38,303 nucleotides of DNA from an uncultured Oscillospiraceae bacterium (GTDB lineage Bacteria; Bacillota; Clostridia; Oscillospirales; Oscillospiraceae): assembly GCA_934659445.1 (NCBI GenBank), contig CAKUHV010000003.1:1-38303 (forward strand). Direction: 5' to 3'. Position numbers and translations under genes: made by a program. Each line of letters starts with the position of its first letter. Positions within the stretch are counted from its first letter, which is position 1. The notes under the pieces are model-generated. The model saw only the letters and a list, made by a program, of their open reading frames with translations, was not told where the DNA came from and searched no databases. This document shows positions 1 through 6,475 of this stretch, piece by piece.

Positions 1-2
1 AC

Positions 3-239
3 CACGCCAACTCCGGCAAGCAGTATCTGGAGCAGATCCGCATCGCCAAGGAGGTGCTGCACTCCAAGCGCCACTCCGGCGACATCGACCGGCTGGTGAA
101 GGGCCTGATGATCGAAAGCTACATCGAGGACGGAAATCAGAAGATCACCGAGTGCACCTACGGCAAGAGCATCACCGACCCCTGCCTGGGCTGGGAGAAG
201 ACCCAGCGGCTGGTGCTGGAGCTGGCGGAGCTGCTGTAG
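3..239 (+). CDS. 3-deoxy-7-phosphoheptulonate (DAHP) synthase, C-terminal end (partial)
   Basis: The reading frame is open from the window edge and ends at TAG 237-239, giving about 78 residues. They contain the type I (AroF/AroG/AroH) DAHP synthase C-terminal signatures HANSGKQ, GLMIESYIEDGNQ and YGKSITDPCLGWE. The family condenses phosphoenolpyruvate with erythrose 4-phosphate in the first step of the shikimate pathway in the cytoplasm. The N-terminal part, including most of the barrel and any regulatory domain, lies outside the window, so the feedback class (Phe, Tyr or Trp) cannot be told. A strong intrinsic terminator starts about 30 bases after the stop, so this is the last gene of its transcript. 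Confidence 0.93.
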   Translation, partial: HANSGKQYLEQIRIAKEVLHSKRHSGDIDRLVKGLMIESYIEDGNQKITECTYGKSITDPCLGWEKTQRLVLELAELL

Positions 240-270
240 GGCGTCCCCGGACACAGAAATGCAGGAATAC

Positions 271-305
271 AAAACGGCCCGGATACATAGTATCCGGGCC
301 GTTTT
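271..305 (+). terminator. Intrinsic terminator after DAHP synthase
   Basis: A perfect 15-bp stem (271-285 with 291-305) closes a 5-base loop and ends in TTTT followed by ATTTC. It lies 31 bases after the DAHP synthase stop. Because the left arm starts with AAAA it could also act on the minus strand, for the gene ending at 378. Confidence 0.9.
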
Positions 306-377
306 ATTTCAAGTCAGGGCGCATATGCGGGGCTTCCCGTGTGTGCGCCCCTTGTCTCGTGTTCAAGCCCTCTTCTG

Positions 378-846
378 TTACATCCTGTCTAATGTAAACT
401 CCGCTCCGATATAAGACTTATGATCCCCTTCTTCCAAGATCCAGAAGTATACCCGATATGTTCCCGGAGGGATCTCGCCGTAGACCTCTCCCCAATTGAA
501 AGCCCTTTCTTTTGTTTCACCTATTTCAAGCGGCTGGGCCTCGATCGCCGGCCCCTCCATTCTCTGATCCTCATTCTGTTTTTCCATGGTATACCATGCA
601 TCTTTTGCTTTTCTCTCCATCGCCCATTCGTATGGATAATACCAGATCGTCTCATTGGTTTGATTGGAAAAAAAGAATCTTCAAGCACTTTTTCTCATGA
701 TCGATTGCCTTTACTTCTAACCGGATCCCCTCATGTTCCGTCAGGACCACTTGTGATGGGTTCTTTCTATTTACGTTGTGGATCAAAACTGCACAGCCTA
801 TCAAAAGTATCATGACAATCCCTGTAAAAACAGCGTTTTTCTTCAT
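378..846 (-). pseudogene. Small lipoprotein with Ig-like domain, split by a frameshift
   Basis: Two minus-strand frames abut. The first (846 to 652) starts at ATG with GGAGG just upstream and encodes MKKNAVFTG, a hydrophobic stretch ending in LLIGC (a plausible lipobox) and then EGIRLEVKAIDHEKKCLKIL. The second (620 to 378) ends in FNWGEVYGEIPPGTYRVYFW. Removing one base from the 7-base A run at 668-674 (T7 on the coding strand) joins them through LFSNQTNETIWYYPYEWAME, giving one protein of about 155 residues with no other interruption. The GELPPGTYRI-like ending is typical of small secreted Ig-like proteins of gut Clostridia. I read this as one gene with a single-base slip in a homopolymer. 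It could be a true pseudogene, a phase-variable tract or a sequencing error. The product's function is unknown. Confidence 0.7.
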
Positions 847-990
847 GACCCACCCTCCTTCGCGCTATTTCAATGAGCATTTTACTTTTCAGTCCCGATC
901 CATAAGCTTCCTCAATCCCATTTTATATTAGCGCACAGCAGCAGTAAAGGCAATGCCAGCCGCGCCCGCACTCGGACTGCCCCTTCATAA

Positions 991-1020
991 AAAATCCGCC
1001 CTCAACAGGGGGCGGATTTT
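991..1020 (-). terminator. Intrinsic terminator after the EF-G-like gene
   Basis: An 11-bp stem (991-1001 with 1010-1020, AAAATCCGCCC arms) lies 9 bases past the stop of the EF-G-like gene. On the minus strand it is followed by further T residues. The rest of 847-1029 holds only the ribosome binding site of the lipoprotein gene; I see nothing else there. Confidence 0.85.
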
Positions 1021-1029
1021 GTCTTTCTC

Positions 1030-3102
1030 TTATTCCTCGGACAGAGCCTTGGCGGCGGCGATGGCCTTCTCCTGGGCTGCGGGGGGGCAATCCTCGTAGC
1101 GCACAAAGTGGAAGGTGTAGCTGCCCCGGGACTGGGTCATAGCCCGCAGGTCGATGGCATAGCTCATCATCTCGGCCATGGGGACCTCGGCCTCGATGAT
1201 CTGCTCGCCGCCCTCGGTGGGGGTCATGCCCATGACGCGGCCGCGGCGCTTGTTCAGGTCGCCGATCACGTCGCCCATGTAGCTGTCGGGCACGGTGACC
1301 TTCAGCTCGCCCACGGGCTCCAGCAGGACGGGGTTGGCCTCGGGCATGGCGGCCTTATAGGCCAGCTGAGCGGCGGTCTTAAAGGCGATCTCGGAGGAGT
1401 CCACGGGGTGGTAGCTTCCGTCGTACAGCACGGCCTTCAGGTTCACCACGGGGTAGCCCGCCAGAGGACCGTGGACCACGGCCTCCTTGATGCCCTTCTC
1501 AACGGCGGGGAAGAAGTTGCGGGGCACGGAGCCGCCGAACACCTCCTCGGCGAAGACGACCTCCTCCTGCTCGGGGTTGGGCTCGAAGCGGATCCACACA
1601 TCGCCGAACTGGCCGCTGCCGCCCGTCTGCTTCTTGTGGCGGCCCTGCTTGGAAACGGTCTTGCGGATCTTCTCGCGGTAGGGCACCCGGGCCTCCTTCA
1701 GCTCGGCGTCCACATTGAAGCGGCTCTTCAGCTTGGACACCAGCACGTCCACCTGAATGTCGCCGGCGGCGTAGATGACCATCTGATGGGTCTCGGCATT
1801 GTTCACGGTGTAGAAGGAGGGGTCCTCCTCGTTCAGGCGGTTCAGGCCCTGAGCCACCTTATCCTCCTGGCCCCGGGTCTTGGGGGCGATGGCCACGGAG
1901 TAGCAGGGCTCGGCGAAGGGCAGCTCCTTCAGGGAGACCACCTTCCGGGGGTCGCACAGGGTGTCGCCGGTCTTGACCCGGTCCATCTTGCCGATGGCGC
2001 CGATGTCGCCGCAGCCCAGCACCTTGACCTCTTCCGCTTTCTTGCCCCGCATGTTGTACAGGCGGCCCAGCTTCTCGGTGACGCCGGTGCGGGAGTCCAC
2101 CAGAGACAGGTCGGAGGTGATCTCGCCGGACAGGACCTTGATAAAGGAGTACTTGCCGTACTGGTCGGAGACGGTCTTGAACACGAAGGCAGTGGGCACG
2201 CCGCCGGGGGAGACCACGAAGGGCTCGCTCTCGCCGTCCTGAGTGGTGGCCTTGTGGTAGTTGCCCTCCATGGGGTTGGGCAGCAGCTCCACGATCTGGT
2301 CCAGCAGCATCAGGGTGCCCAGATTGCCGATGGCGGAGCCGCACAGGACCGGGAACAGAGACAGCTCCCGCACGCCCTGACGCAGGCCCTGGATCATCTC
2401 GGGGTAAGTAAAGTCCTCGCCGCCGAAGAACTTCTCCATGAACTCCTCGCTGGTCTCGGCCACGGACTCCTTCAGGGCGTCGTTGAACTCGGTGACCACG
2501 TCCTCCTTGCCGGCGGGGATCCCGATCTCCACCCGCTTGCCCTTCTGCATCTCATAGGCACGCTTGTTCAGCACGTCGATGATGCCGGTGACCTTATGGC
2601 TGTCGTCCCAAATGGGGATGACGATGGGGGCCACCTTGTTGCCGAACTTCTCGCGCAGCTTTTCAAAGGTGGCGTTGTAGTCGGAGTTGTCCTCGTCCAC
2701 CTTGGAGATGTAGATAAAGCGGGGCATATTCCGCTCCTCGCAGTACTTCCACGCCTTCTCCAGGCCAACGGACAGGCCGTCCTTGGCGGAGCAGACGATA
2801 ACGGCGGCGTCGGCGGCCCGCAGGGCGGCCACAGTCTCGCCGGCGAAGTCGAAGCCGCCCGGAGTGTCCAGGATATTGATCTTGCAGCCCTTATATTCCA
2901 CGGGAGCCACCGCGGTGGTGATGGAGATCTGACGCTTGGTCTCCTCGGGGTCGTAGTCGCAGACAGTGTTGCCGTCTACGGCGCGGCCCATACGGTCGAT
3001 GGCGCCGGTGAGGAACAGCATGCTCTCTGCCAGGGCGGTCTTGCCGTTTCCGCTGTGACCCAGCAGACAGACGTTGCGGATGTTTTGTACGGAATAGCTC
3101 AT
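1030..3102 (-). CDS. Elongation factor G-like GTPase (EF-G paralogue)
   Basis: The 690-residue protein has the EF-G domain order: GTPase domain (about 1-280), domain II, domain III, domain IV with GSGQFGDVWIRFEP, and the C-terminal domain. Nucleotide-binding motifs are visible: G1 GHSGNGKT (15-22), G3 DTPGGFDF (79-86) and G4 SKVD (133-136). In canonical EF-G, G3 is DTPGHVDF with the catalytic His and G4 is NKMD. Here residue 83 is Gly and G4 begins with Ser. Such substitutions occur in the EF-G-like/EF-G-2 group, whose role is unclear, so this is probably not the housekeeping fusA; no rpsL/rpsG/tuf neighbours are present. AAGGAG lies upstream of ATG 3102 and a good promoter at 3187-3215. The gene appears monocistronic, with its own terminator. 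EF-G-like identity is sure; ribosome translocation is not. Confidence 0.9.
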   Translation of the reverse strand: MSYSVQNIRNVCLLGHSGNGKTALAESMLFLTGAIDRMGRAVDGNTVCDYDPEETKRQISITTAVAPVEYKGCKINILDTPGGFDFAGETVAALRAADAAVIVCSAKDGLSVGLEKAWKYCEERNMPRFIYISKVDEDNSDYNATFEKLREKFGNKVAPIVIPIWDDSHKVTGIIDVLNKRAYEMQKGKRVEIGIPAGKEDVVTEFNDALKESVAETSEEFMEKFFGGEDFTYPEMIQGLRQGVRELSLFPVLCGSAIGNLGTLMLLDQIVELLPNPMEGNYHKATTQDGESEPFVVSPGGVPTAFVFKTVSDQYGKYSFIKVLSGEITSDLSLVDSRTGVTEKLGRLYNMRGKKAEEVKVLGCGDIGAIGKMDRVKTGDTLCDPRKVVSLKELPFAEPCYSVAIAPKTRGQEDKVAQGLNRLNEEDPSFYTVNNAETHQMVIYAAGDIQVDVLVSKLKSRFNVDAELKEARVPYREKIRKTVSKQGRHKKQTGGSGQFGDVWIRFEPNPEQEEVVFAEEVFGGSVPRNFFPAVEKGIKEAVVHGPLAGYPVVNLKAVLYDGSYHPVDSSEIAFKTAAQLAYKAAMPEANPVLLEPVGELKVTVPDSYMGDVIGDLNKRRGRVMGMTPTEGGEQIIEAEVPMAEMMSYAIDLRAMTQSRGSYTFHFVRYEDCPPAAQEKAIAAAKALSEE

Positions 3103-3186
3103 GATCTTGTTTCCACTCCTTAATTTTGGACTATGTTCACGGCCTCAGAAAATCCCAGCTTCGGGGGCCAGTACACGCTGATAGAC

Positions 3187-3215
3187 ATTATACACGAAAA
3201 ACGCCGCCGTGACAA
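3187..3215 (-). promoter_or_regulatory. Sigma-A-type promoter of the EF-G-like gene
   Basis: On the minus strand TTGTCA (3215-3210), a 17-base spacer and TATAAT (3192-3187). The -10 box is about 85 bases upstream of the start codon. Confidence 0.75.
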
Positions 3216-3294
3216 CTCTTTTTTTGTGTCCCGACCAGGAAAATATCCAACCCGGCGGAAACCGGAGAGCGGATTTTTCTTGCAAAACGACAAA

Positions 3295-3513
3295 GATCCC
3301 CCGGCAAAGCCGGGGGATCCATCCGAGACAGTCGAAAAAGCAGCAGCACGTGTAGATACGGGAAGGAAGATAGTTACGAAAGAAACCCAGGAAGGGTGTC
3401 TTTCGTTTTTGATCATAAGATTTTGGAACTTTTTCAAAGTTTCAAAATCTTCGTCAGCTTGTCAAAAAGACTTTTTTGACAAGCTGAGATCCCTCGGCTG
3501 AGCCGAGGGATCC
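3295..3513. repeat. Cluster of intergenic hairpins bounded by paired GATCCC stems
   Basis: Four stem-loops lie in the 428-base gap between the EF-G-like gene and the anti-sigma gene. Hairpin 1 is GATCCCCCGGC-AAA-GCCGGGGGATC (3295-3319). Hairpin 2 (about 3376-3407) has ACGAAAGA/TCTTTCGT ends followed by TTTT. Hairpin 3 (about 3434-3482) has TCAGCTTGTCAAAAA arms. Hairpin 4 is GATCCCTCGGC-TGA-GCCGAGGGATC (3488-3512). Hairpins 1 and 4 differ by one paired position (C-G versus T-A), so they look like diverged copies. Hairpin 4 lies 18 bases after the anti-sigma stop and may serve as its terminator. No convincing gene was found here. Confidence 0.6.
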
Positions 3514-3530
3514 AGACTTTGGAATGCGAT

Positions 3531-4589
3531 TCAGTTTTCCTCGCTGTACCAGTCCAGCGTGAGGGGCAGATCCTCCGCCCCGGAGGTCTCCGCCGTCAGC
3601 AGCCAGGCGGCCATATCGCAGGTGCCCATCTGGGGCACGCGGCGCAGGACGGCGGCCGTCAAGCCGCTCCCGTCCCGGATCAGGCTGAGGATCTCGTGGT
3701 ACACGGAGCCGCTGGTCTCGGTGACCACAACGGCCACCAGCTGATTATCCCCGTCGAACCACGTCTGGTCGTACCGGGCAAATCCGTCGGTCAGCCCTTC
3801 GGTGTCCAGCTGGGTCAGCAGGTCGTCCAGCTCCGCCCGGCTGCGCAGGAGACACGCCTTCGGGGCCAGCTCCTCCCGCCAGGTCACCCGGACCCGGGCG
3901 GCGCTGGCCAGGGGCAGCTCCACGGCGGCGGAGGTCCCGGCGAAGGAAGGGGTATCGCCGCCGGCGGAATCGATCCCTCCGTTGGGCAAACCTGTCTCGT
4001 CCGTCCTTCCGTCTGGAGCGGATGCCTGCTCCCCCGGGTCCATTTTCGTGCCGCCGGCACTTCTGACGGCCTTTTCCCCGTCGGTCTGCTCGCCGCTGCC
4101 GTGGGCGGAGGCGGCATAGAGGGCGGTGCTGTTGTCCCCGTAGTCCGCGGCCTTCTGCTTATGGGCGGCGGCGTCGGAGGACGGGTCGTAAGACGAGGCG
4201 GGGGCCGCCGCGCCGGTGCTGTTCCCCGATGTGGGGGCGGCGCTGCCCATGCCGATGGAGCCGGCGGCAAACCGCACCACGCCCACGCACAGCAGGGCGC
4301 AGGCGGCGGTAGTCAGCAGCTTCTTCACCCGTGGGCGGCGGAACAGGGGGATCACCCCGGTCCGCGGCTCCGCCTTCACCCGCTCCATCACGGCCCGGGC
4401 AAAGCCCTCCGGCGGCTCGCTCTCTCCCACGGCGTTCAGGGCGGCGCGGTCCTCCGCCATGGCGGCATAGAGGGCGCGGCAGCCGGGACACTGGGCCAGA
4501 TGCTGGTTCAGGGTCTGCCGGGCCTGGGGGGAGATCTGGCCGTCTATCGCGGTGCTGATCAGCTCCAGATATTCTTCACAGTGTTCCAT
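3531..4589 (-). CDS. Anti-sigma factor, zinc-finger type, membrane-anchored
   Basis: The 352-residue protein begins MEHCEEYLELISTAIDGQIS and has the zf-HC2 anti-sigma motif HLAQCPGC at about 29-36, as in ZAS-family anti-sigma factors. One membrane helix (about 92-113, KLLTTAACALLCVGVVRFAAG) is followed by a low-complexity Ala/Ser/Gly linker. The outer domain includes YDQTWFDGDNQLVAVVV and SGSVYHEI, resembling the PrcB C-terminal type; that resemblance is by eye only. The gene lies 49 bases after the ECF sigma gene, so it very probably binds and inhibits that sigma factor and releases it on an envelope signal. AGGAGG precedes ATG 4589. Both hairpins of the flanking gap could end its transcript. 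The signal sensed is unknown. Confidence 0.85.
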   Translation of the reverse strand: MEHCEEYLELISTAIDGQISPQARQTLNQHLAQCPGCRALYAAMAEDRAALNAVGESEPPEGFARAVMERVKAEPRTGVIPLFRRPRVKKLLTTAACALLCVGVVRFAAGSIGMGSAAPTSGNSTGAAAPASSYDPSSDAAAHKQKAADYGDNSTALYAASAHGSGEQTDGEKAVRSAGGTKMDPGEQASAPDGRTDETGLPNGGIDSAGGDTPSFAGTSAAVELPLASAARVRVTWREELAPKACLLRSRAELDDLLTQLDTEGLTDGFARYDQTWFDGDNQLVAVVVTETSGSVYHEILSLIRDGSGLTAAVLRRVPQMGTCDMAAWLLTAETSGAEDLPLTLDWYSEEN

Positions 4590-4638
4590 TGTGCACCCTC
4601 CTTTCTCTGCCCCGGAAGGGGCTTTTTTGCTCTTTCGA

Positions 4639-5226
4639 TCACTTAGACGGCGGCGGGACGGAAAGGTTCCCGTTTTTCTCCAGATATTTTTTCAAGGCCA
4701 GCCGCGCCCGGGCGATGCGGGACTTCACCGTGCCCAGATCCAGCTGCAGGGCCTGTCCGATCTCCTGATAGCTCAGACCGGACAGCTCCCGCATGACCAG
4801 CACCTGCCGGTGGTGGTCGGGCAGGGCGGCCAGTCCCTCCTCCACCGCCTGCTTCAGCTCCCGGCGGAGGGTCTCCCCCTCCGGATCCTGCCGGGGGTCG
4901 GCGGGCTCGGCCCAGCCGCTTTCCTCGTCGTCCATAGAGGGGCCGCCCTCCACCCCCTGGCGGCGCTTTTTCCGCCGGAGGAAGTCCAGACAGGCGTTGC
5001 CCGCCAGGCGGTAGACCCAGGTGGCAAAGCTGCTGTCCCCCTTAAAGCCGGACAAGCCCCGCCAGGCGTTGAGGAACGCCTCCTGGGCCAGATCCTGGCC
5101 GTCCTCGGGGTCGCCGGTCATGCGCAGGCACAGGGTGTAGATCCGTTTTTGGTTGTCCAGCACAAGCTGTTCAAAGGCGTCCTGATCTCCGGCTCTGGCC
5201 CGGGCGACCATCTCCTGCTCGGTCAC
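4639..5226 (-). CDS. ECF-family RNA polymerase sigma factor (SigW/RpoE-like)
   Basis: The 195-residue protein has sigma region 2 (about 10-85, with DLAQEAFLNAW and FATWVYRLAGNACLDFLRRKKRR) and region 4 (about 135-187, with LPDHHRQVLVMRELSGLSYQEIGQAL then GTVKSRIARARLALKKYL). Regions 1 and 3 are absent, as expected for an ECF factor. It starts at GTG 5226 with GGAGGG 7 bases upstream. It lies 39 bases after dusB and 49 bases before the zinc-finger anti-sigma gene, so the three are probably co-transcribed. The linker between regions 2 and 4 is longer than usual and acidic (DDEESGWAEP). The regulon cannot be read from this window; I see no obvious ECF-type promoter ahead of its own operon. Confidence 0.93.
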   Translation of the reverse strand: MTEQEMVARARAGDQDAFEQLVLDNQKRIYTLCLRMTGDPEDGQDLAQEAFLNAWRGLSGFKGDSSFATWVYRLAGNACLDFLRRKKRRQGVEGGPSMDDEESGWAEPADPRQDPEGETLRRELKQAVEEGLAALPDHHRQVLVMRELSGLSYQEIGQALQLDLGTVKSRIARARLALKKYLEKNGNLSVPPPSK

Positions 5227-5265
5227 GGCGCTCCCTCCTCTCCCGGCGTATGGGATGCCGGCGGC

Positions 5266-6237
5266 TCAGCACAGCTGGCGCCGGATCTCTTCGGTGATGC
5301 GGTAGACGTCCGCAAGGGTGGTGATGCGGACGATCTGCTCCTTAAAATGTCCCGCCCGGGGCACGCCCTTCAGATACCAGGCATACTGCTTCCGGGCCTC
5401 CAGACAGGCGATCTTCTCCCCCTTGACGGCGGCGGCCATCTCAAACTGCCGCACGGCGGCGTCGCACCGCTGCTCCAGAGGAGGCAGGTCGGGGATGGGC
5501 CGCCCCTCCAGGGCGGCTTTGCACTGGGCAAAGATCCAGGGGTTGCCCAGGGCCCCGCGGCCCACCATGGCGATGTCCGCCCCGGTGCGGGCCAGGATGC
5601 GGGGGGCGTCCTCCCCCCGGAAAATGTCGCCGTTGGCCATCACCGGGATGTGCACCGCCTGCTTCACCTTGGCGATCCAGTCCCAGTCCGCCGCTCCGGC
5701 GTACATCTGGGCCCGGGTGCGGCCGTGGACGGCGATGGCGGCGGCCCCGGCCTGCTCCATGGCCCGGGCGAACTCCACGCAGTTGATAGAGCCGCTGTCC
5801 CAGCCCAGGCGGAACTTCACCGTCACCGGCCGATTTGCCCCGCGGATCACCGCCTCCAGCACCTTCACCGCCAGCTCCGGCGTGCGCATCAGGCCGGAGC
5901 CGTCCCCGGAATTGGCCACCTTGGGCACGGGACAGCCCATATTGATGTCGATGATGTCCGCGCCGGAGATCCGGGCGGCGATGGCCGCCCCCTCCTGCAT
6001 ACACACGGGGTCGCTGCCGAAGATCTGGGCAGCAAAAGGGCGCTCCCCCTCCCCCCGTGCCAGCAGAGGGACGGACTTTTTGTCCTGATAGCACAGGGCC
6101 TTGGCGCTGACCATCTCCGTACAGGTCAGCCCCGCCCCCTGCTCCCGGCAGATGGTGCGGAAGGCCGCGTCCGTCACTCCCGCCATGGGGCCCAGCGCCA
6201 GGGGCGTTTCGATCTTTACTCCGCCGATGGATACCAT
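5266..6237 (-). CDS. dusB: tRNA-dihydrouridine synthase (DusB type)
   Basis: The 323-residue flavoprotein family reduces specific uridines in the tRNA D-loop to dihydrouridine. Visible signatures are LGPMAGVTDAAFR near the N-terminus, TEMVSAKAL, QIFGSDP, DINMGCPVPKV (about 99-109, with the catalytic Cys), VTVKFRLGWD, HGRTRAQMY and ANGDIF, then GRGALGNPWIF. I start at ATG 6237 (MVSIGGVKIETPL) because AAGGAGG lies 10 bases upstream. The frame extends 22 codons further, but that part is unlike the family. It heads the dusB - sigma - anti-sigma operon; in many Firmicutes dusB is a housekeeping gene near lysS/greA, so the sigma pair downstream is the local peculiarity. A promoter is visible at 6275-6303. 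Confidence 0.95.
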   Translation of the reverse strand: MVSIGGVKIETPLALGPMAGVTDAAFRTICREQGAGLTCTEMVSAKALCYQDKKSVPLLARGEGERPFAAQIFGSDPVCMQEGAAIAARISGADIIDINMGCPVPKVANSGDGSGLMRTPELAVKVLEAVIRGANRPVTVKFRLGWDSGSINCVEFARAMEQAGAAAIAVHGRTRAQMYAGAADWDWIAKVKQAVHIPVMANGDIFRGEDAPRILARTGADIAMVGRGALGNPWIFAQCKAALEGRPIPDLPPLEQRCDAAVRQFEMAAAVKGEKIACLEARKQYAWYLKGVPRAGHFKEQIVRITTLADVYRITEEIRRQLC

Positions 6238-6274
6238 AGGGACGCGCCCTCCTTTCCGCAAAACTCTGCCGCAT

Positions 6275-6303
6275 ATTGTAACACAGGCCGCCGGGGATGG
6301 CAA
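6275..6303 (-). promoter_or_regulatory. Promoter of the dusB-sigma-anti-sigma operon
   Basis: On the minus strand TTGCCA (6303-6298), 17-base spacer, TACAAT (6280-6275), about 38 bases upstream of the dusB start. Confidence 0.7.
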
Positions 6304-6373
6304 GCGGGGTGCGGCTGGCGCAAGGACACGAAAGCTCCGTCCCGTTTTCCCCGGGAACGCGGCAAATTTGCAG

Positions 6374-6402
6374 TTGTTTTTTCCGCCGGGAATTGCTATA
6401 AT
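6374..6402 (+). promoter_or_regulatory. Promoter of the gdpP-rplI-dnaB group
   Basis: TTGTTT (6374-6379), 17-base spacer and TATAAT (6397-6402), with an extended -10 (TGC just before TATAAT). It is the only clear promoter between dusB and gdpP and leaves a leader of about 65-95 bases, depending on the start codon used. Confidence 0.75.
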
Positions 6403-6475
6403 AGAATACTCTTAATATGGGGTATCATCTGCAATTGTATCGCCCCCTCCGCCGCACAGACCGGCCAGCAGGGGT

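Noticed and set aside
1108..3123. Long plus-strand open frame (671 codons) opposite the EF-G-like gene
   Set aside because: It is antisense to a clear, full-length EF-G-like gene. Its composition (Gly/His/Leu/Val/Ala runs) is what a GC-rich gene gives on the opposite strand, and no ribosome binding site or domain is seen. The same holds for 6425-8509, 20367-23060, 23164-24852, 25113-26495 and similar frames.
3433..3513. CRISPR-like repeat spacing of GATCCC hairpins
   Set aside because: There are only two copies, both palindromic, about 190 bases apart and separated by other hairpins. No unique spacers of regular length and no cas genes are present.
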